Assembly (NCBI GenBank): GCA_947581765.1
Contig: CANPVU010000007.1
Span: 1-58,978 of the forward strand
From: an uncultured Bacilli bacterium
GTDB taxonomy: Bacteria > Bacillota_I > Bacilli_A > RF39 > UBA660
DNA: 58,978 bases
Direction of reading: 5' to 3'
Numbering within the stretch: position 1 is the first letter of the stretch; each line of letters begins with the position of its first letter. A program made the translations under genes and the position numbers. This document shows, piece by piece, positions 7,620 to 18,217 of the stretch. The notes under the pieces were generated by a model, which saw only the letters and a list, made by a program, of their open reading frames with translations, ran no database searches and was not told the origin of the DNA.

Positions 7620-8702
7620 CTAAAATCCTCCTCTTTTTCTTAAGAATGTAGGAATACTATCATCATCATCGTCATCATCATCAGAATAAGATGATGTGCT
7701 TCTATTTTCATCCATACTACTTGCATTTGCATAAGAGTGATATAAAGGTTCACTTGGATTATCAAATCCAGTAGCAATTACAGTAACAATAACTTCATCA
7801 TTTAAATTTTCATTAATTACAGCACCAAATATAGTATTCATATCAGTATTAGCACTTGTTCTAATTACTTCTGCTGCTTCTTCTACTTCAAATAATGTTA
7901 AATTACTTCCACCAGTAACATTAATAATTGCATCTGTAGCACCACTTATACTTGTTTCTAAAAGTGGACTTGCAACGGCTTGACGTGCTGCCTCAGTTGC
8001 TCTATTTTCACCTTGTCCAATACCTATACCTATTAATGCAGTACCACGTTTTTCCATAACAGTTTTAACATCAGCAAAATCTAGATTAATTAATCCTGCT
8101 ACTGCAATTAAGTCTGAAATAGATTGAACTCCTCTTCTAAGTACATTATCTACTTCTCTAAATGAATCCATCAAAGGTGTTTTCTTATCTATAATTTCTC
8201 TTAATCGATCATTTGGAATAACAATTAAAGTATCAACATTTTTCTTAAGTTCTTCTAGTCCAGCTACTGCTTGCTCCATTCTTCTTTTTCCTTCAAATGA
8301 GAATGGTTTAGTTACAATACCTACAGTAAGAGCTCCTAGTTCTTGAGCAATTTGTGCAACTACTGGTGCAGCACCTGTTCCAGTTCCACCACCCATTCCA
8401 CAAGTGATAAATACCATATCAGCACCTGATAGTGCATCTTCTATTTCCTTTTTACTTTCCATAGCCGCTTCACGACCAACTTCTGGTTTTGCTCCTGCTC
8501 CTCTACCACCTGTAAGTGCTTCTCCTATTTGAATTTTTGTTGGTGCCTTAGAACAATTTAATACTTGTAAATCAGTATTTGCAACTATAAAGTCAACACC
8601 TTTTACTCCTGAATCTATCATACGATTAACGGCATTGTTTCCACCACCGCCAACACCAATTACTTTAATTTTTGCTATCTGATCCATTTCTAATCCCATC
8701 AT
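7620..8702 (-). CDS. ftsZ: Cell division protein FtsZ
   Basis: Tubulin-like GTPase that forms the Z ring. The nucleotide-binding signature [13 protein letters not shown], the N-terminal [13 protein letters not shown] and the T7-loop region [11 protein letters not shown] are intact. The unstructured linker is short and ends in a run of eight Asp before the conserved C-terminal peptide [12 protein letters not shown], the docking site for FtsA/SepF. Start: the first ATG of an ATGATG pair, 8 bases after AGGAGG; the Shine-Dalgarno overlaps the ftsA stop, so translation is coupled. A strong terminator follows. Confidence 0.98.
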   Translation of the reverse strand: MMGLEMDQIAKIKVIGVGGGGNNAVNRMIDSGVKGVDFIVANTDLQVLNCSKAPTKIQIGEALTGGRGAGAKPEVGREAAMESKKEIEDALSGADMVFITCGMGGGTGTGAAPVVAQIAQELGALTVGIVTKPFSFEGKRRMEQAVAGLEELKKNVDTLIVIPNDRLREIIDKKTPLMDSFREVDNVLRRGVQSISDLIAVAGLINLDFADVKTVMEKRGTALIGIGIGQGENRATEAARQAVASPLLETSISGATDAIINVTGGSNLTLFEVEEAAEVIRTSANTDMNTIFGAVINENLNDEVIVTVIATGFDNPSEPLYHSYANASSMDENRSTSSYSDDDDDDDDSIPTFLRKRGGF

Positions 8703-8704
8703 AC

Positions 8705-9961
8705 TTATATCCTCCTATTCGCTAAAAAATATTCCATTACGTTTTCTAGCATTTTCTCGCTGCTTATATCTTGATAACTTTTTCTAATACTTGCTAATTT
8801 AGAAGCATCTTCATTATCCACCATCGAATAATCTTTACCCTTAACTTTTAAACTATCAATAAAATAGATAACATTACCAATACATGATGAATATTTATTA
8901 TCACGGATACCAACCACGTTTATATTTCCAATACTAACATCTCTACCAAATACATCACTAGCAATATATTCAATATCTGCCATATTACTAGTACCCCCTG
9001 TTATAATAATATAATCAATTTGCTTACTTGTCAATATATTAATCTCTTTTTTAGCTAAAACAAGTATCTCTTCTAATCTAGATGAAACTACTTCTGATAT
9101 TTCAAATTGATTAATTTTTAATTCATCATCTACATCTGTTTTAATTTCGTACATATCACTAGTACTTGCATTACGCTTATGTGCTAGCGCAAAATTTAGT
9201 TTTAATTTTTCTGATAACATCATATCTGTTTTATACATATAAGAAATATCTTTATTAATATTTTTTCCACCCATATTAATTATAGAATTTTTTATTAATA
9301 CATCTTTGTTATATAATGAAACGTTAGTATTCTCACTTCCTATATTAATAATTGCGCCTATTCCTTCTGATGTCTTTTTATTTTTAAAACAATTCATATC
9401 TCCAATACCAGTAATAGATATATCTACTACTTCTATACCTAGATTTTCAAGAAGTGTTGTAACAGAATAAATATATTTTTTTTGAGTACTAACTAATACA
9501 CCTCTAAATGATAACTTATTACCATTCATATTTATTGGATCTTTTATACCAGATTGTTCATCTACTTTAAAATCAACTGGTATACAAGTTACCATTTCAT
9601 ATCCATCTTCTAATTTACCTTTAATAGATTCATCTATAACATTTTGTATATCATCATATGAAACACAGTTATTTTCACCATTTATTTGCGTTTGAGATTT
9701 TACAACCTCAAATTGAGCAAAATAACTAGGTATTGTAGCTAAAACTTTAGTAATTTTAATACCAATCATATTCTCTACAGATTCTATAGCATTCTTAACA
9801 CTAATCGATGCATCTTCTACATTAGTTATTAATCCTTTTTTTATACCTTTTGATTTATAAGAGGAACAAGCAAGTATATTTAACTTGTTCTGATATAATT
9901 CACAAACTATTATCTTAATGCTATCAGAACCTATATCGAGACTAGTATAAATGTGTTTCAT
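8705..9961 (-). CDS. ftsA: Cell division protein FtsA
   Basis: Actin-like ATPase that tethers FtsZ to the membrane. Seen: phosphate-1 motif [14 protein letters not shown] at the N terminus, [14 protein letters not shown] (phosphate-2), [21 protein letters not shown] (adenosine motif), and a C-terminal tail with [14 protein letters not shown], a plausible amphipathic membrane anchor. The length (about 418 aa) is normal. The track start at 10009 adds 16 unsupported residues; the ATG at 9961 ([11 protein letters not shown]) has AGGAGATG 8 bases upstream. ftsA and ftsZ are adjacent and coupled; a terminator upstream isolates them from the repeat-protein gene. Confidence 0.96.
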   Translation of the reverse strand: MKHIYTSLDIGSDSIKIIVCELYQNKLNILACSSYKSKGIKKGLITNVEDASISVKNAIESVENMIGIKITKVLATIPSYFAQFEVVKSQTQINGENNCVSYDDIQNVIDESIKGKLEDGYEMVTCIPVDFKVDEQSGIKDPINMNGNKLSFRGVLVSTQKKYIYSVTTLLENLGIEVVDISITGIGDMNCFKNKKTSEGIGAIINIGSENTNVSLYNKDVLIKNSIINMGGKNINKDISYMYKTDMMLSEKLKLNFALAHKRNASTSDMYEIKTDVDDELKINQFEISEVVSSRLEEILVLAKKEINILTSKQIDYIIITGGTSNMADIEYIASDVFGRDVSIGNINVVGIRDNKYSSCIGNVIYFIDSLKVKGKDYSMVDNEDASKLASIRKSYQDISSEKMLENVMEYFLANRRI

Positions 9962-10037
9962 ACAATCATCTCCTATAGTGTACATCACAATTATACTATA
10001 AAATAACAAAAATGTAAAAAAATTTTTCTTTATATAG

Positions 10038-10069
10038 TAAAAAAAGTTTAGAATTATATCTAAACTTTA
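10038..10069 (-). terminator. Terminator of the repeat-protein gene
   Basis: A perfect 10-bp stem (AAAGTTTAGA/TCTAAACTTT) with a 6-base loop and T tail on the minus strand overlaps the end of the 626-aa gene. The murG-murB-divIB-repeat gene run therefore ends here and ftsA-ftsZ needs its own promoter. Confidence 0.85.
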
Positions 10070-11940
10070 TGTTTTTGTTCTTCCTTAATATCCATATTTG
10101 CATACAAAACATTTTTTACATAACCATATATATCATCATCCGTTAAATACTTTATATATTCAGCCATATTATATTTTGCAAATTTTTGTGCAAATGGTTC
10201 TTTAAAAAGACCATAATTTTTTTTATTTTTAAATACATCTAAAAGTAGACATGTTGAATCATAACCAATTATTTCATTAGAATATATTATATATTGATCT
10301 AGTATTTTCTTTAGTTTTGAATAATCTACCGTAATAGATGTTTCTTTTGATGTACTATCTATATTAATATTACTTATATATTCATCTAAATTATTTAATA
10401 CTCTAGTTGCTTTAATAGCAAGATTATTTTCAATAAACTTTGTACGGAAATTGTTCTTACTTGTTATATATTTATACCTTTTTTCAAGTGGAATAGTATC
10501 ATCTAAAAATGCTTTTAATTGACTGTATAAGTATCCTACACTATTATTATTTATCGTCCAAATAATATATTCATCTAATATATCTTTTATACTAAGTAAA
10601 TCATTTATATACTTATCTGATGTATTTTTTATAAGTCTTATATGATTTATATGCATCTGATTTTTTTCAAACTTATCTCTAAAACTTTTAGTTATATATT
10701 TATATTCTATTTCTGTAGAATTAATAAATTCATTTAATTGTATCTTAATACCTGTTACACCATATTTTGAAATTCCTAAAATAATATAAGAATCTAAAAT
10801 ACTTCTTAAATTGAATAACTCATTTACATATGAACTTATATCACTAACTACTCTTTTAATATTAAATATCATATTATTTTCTACAAATTTTTTTCTAAAA
10901 TTATTCTTCTTTGTAATAAGTAAATAACGTTCTTCAGATGAATAATCATCGTTCATAAACTCGCTTAGTTTATCTAAAGTTTCTTTTAAGCCATAATTAT
11001 CAAAACAATATATTATATATTCATCAAGTAATGATTTAATTAAAAATTTGTTAAACTTGCTACTATGTAATTTTTTATATTCTTTCTTTTTCTTACTAAT
11101 GTATGTATCATCACAAAGTAAAGATATTTTATCATATAAATATTCAAATTTTATATCAGGATTTAATTGTAGCATAAATATTTGAAATAATTTATCTATA
11201 TTAAAAATTAATTCTTCTTCATCAGGTTTATATAATTTAGAGAAATGATTTAAAAGTCTTTGATATTCACAACTATTTTTTAAAACATTAAATCCTTTAG
11301 GATTATTAAATATATAATCATACTTTATTATTAAATAATCAACTAATCCTTTAAGTGAAATTTCATCTTTACTTTTATCAATACTCATAAAATATTCGTA
11401 TATTACTCCTGATACAAACAAATTATAATTTAATACATCATCACAAATAACAAGCATATTTTCATCAACTGAAAATGGACTAACAGGATCTAAATTTTTT
11501 ACTATTTTTTTATCACTATTTATATAATCTATTATCTTTTTACAATCTTTAATTTTTTTAGTCTTTATTATAGTACTATCAGGTGCTACAGTAAGTGATA
11601 AATTACATTCACATGGTATATCGTTACTACATATAAAGTTAAATATCTTTCTTAAAGTTTTAACATAGTTTTTCTTATTAGCATTTAAATATATTTTACA
11701 TTTATATTTACTAATAGTTTTACTATCTAGTGAAATAAAGAAAAATATATTATTATTTTCTATTACTATATCTTTTTTATCTTTAAACTCATTTTTTAAT
11801 TGGGTAATTTCTTCATTTAACTGCTCGTTTTTATCAATACCATATTTTGACAATTGATTACATATTTCATCGGATAAAAGTAATTTTTCATCATATAATT
11901 GTTTTAAATATTCATACATTTTATCATCTTGAATTTTCAT
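10060..11940 (-). CDS. Unknown 626-aa protein with four related tandem helical repeats
   Basis: Not a protein I recognise. No signal or membrane segment. The N-terminal half (to about residue 290) is charged and helical with one Cys-rich patch (CSNDIPCEC). The C-terminal half holds four diverged repeats of 73-92 residues, each opening with a helix of the form (L/I)LDxYII (about residues 308, 385, 458 and 550 of the track ORF); the second to fourth elements carry RYxxIT, FRxKF and ENNM-type motifs. The repeats look like stacked alpha-helical units suited to binding. The track start is TTG; the ATG at 11940 has GGAGG five bases upstream and is preferred. Its place between divIB and ftsA suggests a link to division or wall synthesis, which is inference. 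Confidence 0.7.
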   Translation of the reverse strand: MKIQDDKMYEYLKQLYDEKLLLSDEICNQLSKYGIDKNEQLNEEITQLKNEFKDKKDIVIENNNIFFFISLDSKTISKYKCKIYLNANKKNYVKTLRKIFNFICSNDIPCECNLSLTVAPDSTIIKTKKIKDCKKIIDYINSDKKIVKNLDPVSPFSVDENMLVICDDVLNYNLFVSGVIYEYFMSIDKSKDEISLKGLVDYLIIKYDYIFNNPKGFNVLKNSCEYQRLLNHFSKLYKPDEEELIFNIDKLFQIFMLQLNPDIKFEYLYDKISLLCDDTYISKKKKEYKKLHSSKFNKFLIKSLLDEYIIYCFDNYGLKETLDKLSEFMNDDYSSEERYLLITKKNNFRKKFVENNMIFNIKRVVSDISSYVNELFNLRSILDSYIILGISKYGVTGIKIQLNEFINSTEIEYKYITKSFRDKFEKNQMHINHIRLIKNTSDKYINDLLSIKDILDEYIIWTINNNSVGYLYSQLKAFLDDTIPLEKRYKYITSKNNFRTKFIENNLAIKATRVLNNLDEYISNINIDSTSKETSITVDYSKLKKILDQYIIYSNEIIGYDSTCLLLDVFKNKKNYGLFKEPFAQKFAKYNMAEYIKYLTDDDIYGYVKNVLYANMDIKEEQKHKV

Positions 11941-11962
11941 AATAACCTCCAAACTACGTAAG

Positions 11963-12646
11963 TTACTTAAATAGTTCTAAATAATCTCCGCTGTCTAAAT
12001 GAATTATTCCTTTCTTATTATCAAAGCTTTTAATAAATTCAATATAATTTTCTAACTTATCAAAACTATTAAAATTTATATATACATAATTTCCATCTTC
12101 CATAGTTAAAAAAAACAATTCTTCATCAACATCTGATGGATAATATCTTATTTCTGATATTCTATTTATAATATCTTTGTCTAAATTACTTAATTTATTA
12201 AGTAATTTTTTTAAAATTTTATCTGGTGTTTGATTTATTAAAATAGGTACATCATATTCTTTAGTAACTGATGCTCCATTTGATAGTAGGTATGTATTAT
12301 CATACTGATAAAAAACTACCGGTATGTTTTCTTCTACATATATATCTACTTCTTGTCTAAAATTACTATATTTTATTTTAACGTTTTCAATGTAATCACT
12401 ACTATTAAGATTTCTTTTTAAATCACTTGTCTTTACTTCTATTACTTTTGGATAATCACTTAATTTTGCTATATCAATTATTTGTTGATCAGTTAAAAAG
12501 CTATTACCCGTTATATAAATATTTTTAATTTTTAGATTGCATACATAAATTATAGGAAGAGATATAATAAGTCCTAAAAATAACAATAAAATTATGCTTT
12601 TATACTTTATTTTTATTTTTTTACGTCTTCCCTTGCTCTTTTTCAT
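11963..12646 (-). CDS. divIB: Cell division protein DivIB/FtsQ
   Basis: Bitopic membrane protein of the divisome that stabilises the FtsL/DivIC complex. The layout is diagnostic: a very basic cytoplasmic start (MKKSKGRRKKIKIK), one membrane span at about residues 16-36, then a POTRA domain beginning LKIKNIYITGNSFLTDQQII and ending near VEENIPVVFYQ, then a beta domain. Length (227 aa) is close to the family norm. It lies directly after murB, as in many Gram-positive dcw clusters. Start: ATG with AGGATTG upstream. Confidence 0.9.
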   Translation of the reverse strand: MKKSKGRRKKIKIKYKSIILLLFLGLIISLPIIYVCNLKIKNIYITGNSFLTDQQIIDIAKLSDYPKVIEVKTSDLKRNLNSSDYIENVKIKYSNFRQEVDIYVEENIPVVFYQYDNTYLLSNGASVTKEYDVPILINQTPDKILKKLLNKLSNLDKDIINRISEIRYYPSDVDEELFFLTMEDGNYVYINFNSFDKLENYIEFIKSFDNKKGIIHLDSGDYLELFK

Positions 12647-12656
12647 AGTATCAATC

Positions 12657-13553
12657 CTATTCTACAAATTCTTGTTCAACTTTTAATTCAATATTATATT
12701 TTTCCTTTATTTTTTGTTTTATTTCATTTATTAAAGCCTTAATATCTTCTCCAGTAGCATTATCATAGTTAATTATAAAATTTGCATGTTTTTCACTAAC
12801 CATTGCCCCACCAATTCTTTTACCCTTATATCCTATTTCTTCTATTAATCTTCCAGCATAATCACCATTTGGATTTCTAAATACAGAACCTGCGGAAGGA
12901 TATTCAAGTGGTTGTGATTCAATTCTACGTTTTCTTCTATCCTCAACTAATTGCATTATACTATCAGCGTCTGATTTATCAAGTATTATTGTTGCAGATA
13001 GACATATATATTCTGGATTTTTTTGAATAAAAGATGTTCTATAATGAAAATCTAAATCATAATTAGTTAACTCTTCTATTTTCAAATCTGGTGTTAATAC
13101 TGTAGCACTTTTTACAATATATCCCATATCACTTTTATATGCACCAGCATTCATAAATACTGCTCCACCAACACTACCTGGTATACCAGTTGCAAATTCT
13201 ATACCTGTATATCCTAATCTAGATAACCTAGTAGCTAACTTAATTAATGGGTAACCAGCACCTACAGTAACTTCATTACCTTCTATTTTAAAAGAATTAA
13301 ATTTATCAAGTTTAATTAGTATAAGATCATAATATCTATTATCAAATACCAAATTTGATCCTCTACCTATTACTTTATATTTAACATTATTTTGCTTTAA
13401 TATTTTTAATAATGTTATTAAACTCTCAACATCATTAGGATAGATTAAAGCACGTGCTGTACCTCCAACATGATATGTTGTATATTTTTTTATATCTGGG
13501 TTTTCTATAACATCCCCAAGATTTAATTTTTTTATTTCATCTACTATATTCAT
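12657..13553 (-). CDS. murB: UDP-N-acetylenolpyruvoylglucosamine reductase MurB
   Basis: FAD enzyme that reduces enolpyruvyl-UDP-GlcNAc to UDP-MurNAc, the second committed step of wall precursor synthesis. Seen: YTTYHVGGTARALIYP and GRGSNLVFDN (FAD domain), GIPGSVGGAVFMNAGAY, YRTSFIQ, and PSAGSVFRNP with the catalytic Ser, then EKHANFIIN. At 298 aa it is the short (type IIb) form usual in Firmicutes. It abuts murG with a one-base gap between stop and start. Confidence 0.97.
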   Translation of the reverse strand: MNIVDEIKKLNLGDVIENPDIKKYTTYHVGGTARALIYPNDVESLITLLKILKQNNVKYKVIGRGSNLVFDNRYYDLILIKLDKFNSFKIEGNEVTVGAGYPLIKLATRLSRLGYTGIEFATGIPGSVGGAVFMNAGAYKSDMGYIVKSATVLTPDLKIEELTNYDLDFHYRTSFIQKNPEYICLSATIILDKSDADSIMQLVEDRRKRRIESQPLEYPSAGSVFRNPNGDYAGRLIEEIGYKGKRIGGAMVSEKHANFIINYDNATGEDIKALINEIKQKIKEKYNIELKVEQEFVE

Positions 13554-13554
13554 A

Positions 13555-14637
13555 TTATTTTCTTTCTATTATATCTTTTAGAGTTTTATATATTAACTCA
13601 GCACTATTATCTACACCTAATGTCGATAAATTCTTTTTCATTTCTTCTAACTTATTATTATCAAATAATAAGTTTTCCATTTTATCTAATAAAATAGATT
13701 CAGTTAAGTTTTTCTCCTCAATAATGTCTGCAGCATTTACCTTTACCAAATCCATAGCATTTATATATTGATGATTATTTGGAACATATGGACTTGGTAT
13801 TAATATAGATGGAACTTTAAGTGCTATAATCTCACTTAATGTTGATGCTCCTGCTCTAGTAATCATTAAATCTGTATTTTTCATAAGTCCACTCATACCA
13901 TCTATATATGGTAATACTTTAACATTACTTGGAAATTCAGTTTTTATTATATCTTCATAGTCTTTTTTACCCGTTACAAATACTATTTCATAATCATCTC
14001 TAGTTATCTTAGGTAATGATTTTCTTAAAATTTCATTAACAGTGCTTGCTCCAAGAGAACCCATAACTATTAATACTAGTTTTTTATTTTCACTTAATCC
14101 AAGTGAAGATTTACTAATAGGAGTACTAGCTTTAGCACCCTCACTACATGGATTTCCAGTAAATACTACCTTATCACTCGGAAAATCTTTTAAGGTAGAT
14201 TTCATAGATATTCCTATTTTATCTACTTTTTTAGATAAATATATATTAGAAGCACCAGGAACACTATTTTGTTCATGTATAAATGTATGATATCCTAATT
14301 TTTTAGCACTTAAAATAACTGGAACTGTAACATATCCCCCTACTCCAATTACAATATCAGGATTAAAATCTTTAATCAATTTTTTACATTTACTTTTGCT
14401 TTTAAATAGACATTTAATAACTTTAAAGTTTTTAAATAAGTTATGTCTATCAAATCCATATATTTCAATTGATGAAAAAGGTATACCTTTTTGTGGAACT
14501 ATATCTTTTTCCATTCTATTATGTGTACCTATATATAAAAATTCACTATCTGGTTCATGTTCTTTTATTTTATTTAAGATTGCTAAGGCTGGATAAATAT
14601 GTCCACCAGTACCTCCTGCACTTATAATAGCACGCAT
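13555..14637 (-). CDS. murG: UDP-GlcNAc:lipid I transferase MurG
   Basis: GT-B glycosyltransferase that converts lipid I to lipid II on the inner face of the membrane. Seen: the N-terminal glycine loop GGTGGHIYPALAI, HEQNSVPGASN, VMGSLGASTVN and TRAGASTLSEI with the UDP-binding region, and PSPYVPNNHQYINA. Length 360 aa is typical. Start: ATG with GGAAGTGG. It heads the murG-murB-divIB-unknown run; mraY, murD and murE, often upstream in dcw clusters, are absent here. Confidence 0.97.
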   Translation of the reverse strand: MRAIISAGGTGGHIYPALAILNKIKEHEPDSEFLYIGTHNRMEKDIVPQKGIPFSSIEIYGFDRHNLFKNFKVIKCLFKSKSKCKKLIKDFNPDIVIGVGGYVTVPVILSAKKLGYHTFIHEQNSVPGASNIYLSKKVDKIGISMKSTLKDFPSDKVVFTGNPCSEGAKASTPISKSSLGLSENKKLVLIVMGSLGASTVNEILRKSLPKITRDDYEIVFVTGKKDYEDIIKTEFPSNVKVLPYIDGMSGLMKNTDLMITRAGASTLSEIIALKVPSILIPSPYVPNNHQYINAMDLVKVNAADIIEEKNLTESILLDKMENLLFDNNKLEEMKKNLSTLGVDNSAELIYKTLKDIIERK

Positions 14638-14728
14638 AAAACCACTTCCTTACCCCATTATACCATAATTATATTCAAACTAAATATAAAATATTAATAT
14701 AAATCATAAAGTGACAAATATATGTAAA

Positions 14729-16336
14729 TTACATAGAAGGAATTAATTTTCCTCCACCTTTTAAATCAATAATTTCACCATTTAATGTCTTATTTTGTTC
14801 TGGATTATAATATAGATTATATCCATTACTATTAATATTATCATAATCTTTATCAGAATTATTTATAACTGATATATAACTATCATTTGTCAATTCTAAA
14901 GTAGAATTTTTATCTATATTAAGTGTTATTTTAACTGCATTATTTTCATTATTTATACTTCCGTTAAACACAGTATCATTAAAACTAAGTTCTAAAACAG
15001 ATTTATTATCTATATTTATATCACCATCTATTTGTTGATTATTACTATTTAATTTTACAAATATACTATTGTTATTACTATTTATAATATTTAAAAATAT
15101 ATCACTACCATATTTAAAATCATCATTAGATATATTTATAACTGCATTATTATTATATATAGTAAATATAGGTGCTTTATTATATACCTTAGATTGTTTT
15201 TTTATCTCTACATTAGAATCTATTACATCTAAATATGCATACTCATCATTTCTTTTTAATTTAAAATTTCTATAAATATAAAAGGCTGAATCATAACTTT
15301 CTTTATTAAATTTATTAGCACTTACTCTAATATCAGAATTAACTATTTTAACATTTCCTACACCTTCTAAATTAAGTACTGATGAATTATTAGCATCCGC
15401 TGTTGAATTAATAAGATTAACTGTACTACTAGTACGTATTATTGGAGAATCTACTGAGTTAGTTCCTATAATAGCATTTTCTATATCTACTTTACCTCCC
15501 CTTAAAGATGATATTGCAGGGCTAGATGAAGAACTAGTTTTAATTCTAACATTAGATGCACTTACATATCCATTTAAAGATGCTACCATGCCACAAGCAT
15601 TACCAGAGGCAGTCTGTATATTAACCATATTAGCACTTATATGTGAATTATCTAATGCACTAAATATTGCATTACTACCAGTATCAAATGTATCTATAGT
15701 CGTATTTGAAATATTAACCTTAGTATCTTTAAGTACTAAAATAGCTGAATTAGTACCATATATTTTTGAACTAAGTAAATTAGTACTATTACCATATTTA
15801 TATATTGTTAAATTAGATAAATAACTATTACTACCATTTTTTAATAAAATAGTATTTTTATCATTATCATTACAAGAATATTTTTTAAAACTATAATTAG
15901 TATCACTAACTATTTCATTACATCCATTTGGAACTATTATATTAGTATTATAATTATTGTAAACTTTTTCCTTATTAACACTTAGCATATATTTATTAAC
16001 AAGATATACTATAACATATACTATAGCTATAGATATTAAAATACTAGCTATTAAATATATAAGTATATGCCAAAAACTAGTAATATGAATTTTAAATACA
16101 ATTTTTAATAAAAACATAATAGATAATATAAATATAACAACAGATAAAAATATAATAGTAATTTCTATATTATTTAACATACCACTTTTTAGTTCAATAT
16201 TCTCCTCGATACTAGTCAATAATAAATTATTGTATGAATCAACACTTTGTTTTTCATATCCTATCGATATAAATATTGCACCTAATGATACAATTATTAA
16301 AAATAGATTAAAAAAAATTCCAAATGTTTTTTTCAT
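14729..16336 (-). CDS. Membrane-anchored parallel beta-helix protein
   Basis: 535 aa. Three hydrophobic segments (about residues 8-27, 54-78 and 90-113) are followed by a long Asn/Ser/Ile-rich extracytoplasmic region built of short irregular repeats (ILVLKDTKVNISNTTI, AILVxL-type turns, VDIENAIIG, VNLINSTAD, VKIVNSDIRV). This is the spacing of a right-handed parallel beta-helix as in pectate-lyase-like adhesins and glycan-binding proteins. No catalytic residues can be named. It carries no sorting signal, so it would stay in the membrane through its N terminus. It is separated from murG by about 90 bases and lies 46 bases downstream of uvrC. Function unknown. Confidence 0.65.
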   Translation of the reverse strand: MKKTFGIFFNLFLIIVSLGAIFISIGYEKQSVDSYNNLLLTSIEENIELKSGMLNNIEITIIFLSVVIFILSIMFLLKIVFKIHITSFWHILIYLIASILISIAIVYVIVYLVNKYMLSVNKEKVYNNYNTNIIVPNGCNEIVSDTNYSFKKYSCNDNDKNTILLKNGSNSYLSNLTIYKYGNSTNLLSSKIYGTNSAILVLKDTKVNISNTTIDTFDTGSNAIFSALDNSHISANMVNIQTASGNACGMVASLNGYVSASNVRIKTSSSSSPAISSLRGGKVDIENAIIGTNSVDSPIIRTSSTVNLINSTADANNSSVLNLEGVGNVKIVNSDIRVSANKFNKESYDSAFYIYRNFKLKRNDEYAYLDVIDSNVEIKKQSKVYNKAPIFTIYNNNAVINISNDDFKYGSDIFLNIINSNNNSIFVKLNSNNQQIDGDINIDNKSVLELSFNDTVFNGSINNENNAVKITLNIDKNSTLELTNDSYISVINNSDKDYDNINSNGYNLYYNPEQNKTLNGEIIDLKGGGKLIPSM

Positions 16337-16382
16337 CCTATCACCTAATTCAATTATATATAATTATTGTGAAAAAATTGTG

Positions 16383-18149
16383 TTAATCATTAGTATATTC
16401 TATTAAAAATTTATGTAAATCAACAGCAACATTACTAGGTAATATCTCTTTTAATTGTTCTATTGTTGCTTGTTTCATATTAGATATTGTACGATATTTT
16501 TTTAATAATTCTTTCTTTCTTTTCGAACCTATACCTTCTACATTATCTAATACACTTGATAAACTTCCTTTACTTCTAATTTGTTTATGATAATTAATAG
16601 TAAATTCATGTACCTCATCTTGCATTCTTTCAAGTAAATAAAATAAGTTACTTCTTCTATCTATATCAAATTCCATACTATCAGTTAAAAGTTTACTAGT
16701 AGCATGTCTATCATCCTTTTTAAGACCTACAACAGGTATAGTAAATCCTAAACTTCTAACTACTTCTTGTGCTACATTTATCTGTCCTAAACCTCCATCT
16801 ACTATAATTAAATCTGGTTTAGTTAAATTATCTTTTAATACTCTAAAGTATCTTCTATATATTACCTCTTTCATAGTAGAATAATCATCATTTTGATCTA
16901 TACTAATTTTATATTTTCTATACTCATTTTTAGCTGGTTTTCCATCTATAAACACAACCATACCAGATACATTATACATACCAAAAAGATGAGCATTATC
17001 AAATATCTCTATTCTATCTAGTTTTTCTAACCCTAATAATACTCTTAAACTTTCATTAGCATTACTAGTCTTTTCCTCATCACGTTTTATAAGTTCAAAA
17101 TTTTCATTAAGTGCTACTTTAGCATTATCACATGCAAGTTGTACTAATTTTTTCTTATCTCCTCTTTCTGGTATTTTTATATTAGCACTTAAATATTTAC
17201 TTAATACATCAACCGATACAATATTTGGTACTAATATCTCTTTTGGTATTAAAATATTGTGATAAAAATTAGAAATATAAGTTGTAAGTACACTATCTAC
17301 TTCATCTATTAAAGGTACTATTTTACTATGTCTTTCTACTATTTTAGCACCCCTTATGAAAAATACTTGTATACTAAGATATCCCTTATCTACATAATAT
17401 CCAAATACATCTCTATCAACATTATCTTTTGTTTCTACTTGTTGATGAGAAAGTGTAATAGTAATATATTCTATTAATTTTTTCATTTCTAATGCTTTTT
17501 CATATTGAAGTGTTTCACTATATTTATTCATCTCATCTTTTATTTTATTAGTTATTAAACTATGATCACCATTTAAAAACTTGATAACTTCATCTTTCAT
17601 GTTATCTATTTGATCTTTATTTACATGATTAGTACAATATCCTAAACATTGACCTATATGATAATAAAGACAAGGTTTATTTTGATATACGTTACATTTT
17701 CTTATAGGATACATTCTATTTAATAAATTAACAACATTACGTGCTGCAGTTACATTAGGATATGGTCCATATAAATGTTTTGTACTTTTTTTTCTAGATA
17801 ATACTCTAACTACTTTAAGTCTAGGTACTTCTTCTGAAGTAAATTCTATATATGGATATGATTTATCATCTTTAAGTAATATATTATATTTTGGATTATA
17901 TTGCTTAATTAGATTATTTTCAAGTATCAAACTTTCTATTTCAGTATTAACTGTTATATATTCAAAATCATCTATTTCACTTACTAATTTTGCAGTTTTT
18001 CCTGTATGTGTTCCTCTAAAATAAGAACTAACTCTATTTTTTAATTTTTTAGCTTTACCTACATATATAATATTACCATCTTTATTCTTCATTAAGTAAC
18101 ATCCAGGTACCATTGGAAGTAATGATAATTTTTCTTTTATTTTATTCAT
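16383..18149 (-). CDS. uvrC: Excinuclease ABC subunit C
   Basis: Makes both incisions in nucleotide excision repair. Domains in order: GIY-YIG nuclease (GCYLMKNKDGNIIYVGKAK), a Cys-rich patch (CNVYQNKPCLYYHIGQCLGYC), a UVR motif (EKALEMKKLIEYI), the RNase H-like domain (IEIFDNAHLFG, DLIIVDGGLGQIN) and the C-terminal helix-hairpin-helix (LDNVEGIGSKRKKELL). Length 588 aa is normal. Start: ATG preceded by GAGGG. No LexA-type box is evident upstream. Confidence 0.97.
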   Translation of the reverse strand: MNKIKEKLSLLPMVPGCYLMKNKDGNIIYVGKAKKLKNRVSSYFRGTHTGKTAKLVSEIDDFEYITVNTEIESLILENNLIKQYNPKYNILLKDDKSYPYIEFTSEEVPRLKVVRVLSRKKSTKHLYGPYPNVTAARNVVNLLNRMYPIRKCNVYQNKPCLYYHIGQCLGYCTNHVNKDQIDNMKDEVIKFLNGDHSLITNKIKDEMNKYSETLQYEKALEMKKLIEYITITLSHQQVETKDNVDRDVFGYYVDKGYLSIQVFFIRGAKIVERHSKIVPLIDEVDSVLTTYISNFYHNILIPKEILVPNIVSVDVLSKYLSANIKIPERGDKKKLVQLACDNAKVALNENFELIKRDEEKTSNANESLRVLLGLEKLDRIEIFDNAHLFGMYNVSGMVVFIDGKPAKNEYRKYKISIDQNDDYSTMKEVIYRRYFRVLKDNLTKPDLIIVDGGLGQINVAQEVVRSLGFTIPVVGLKKDDRHATSKLLTDSMEFDIDRRSNLFYLLERMQDEVHEFTINYHKQIRSKGSLSSVLDNVEGIGSKRKKELLKKYRTISNMKQATIEQLKEILPSNVAVDLHKFLIEYTND

Positions 18150-18217
18150 ATGTATCCCTCGATTTCATTGTAACACAATTTTACTAACAAAAAAAGAAGA
18201 AATTCCTGATATAATGT

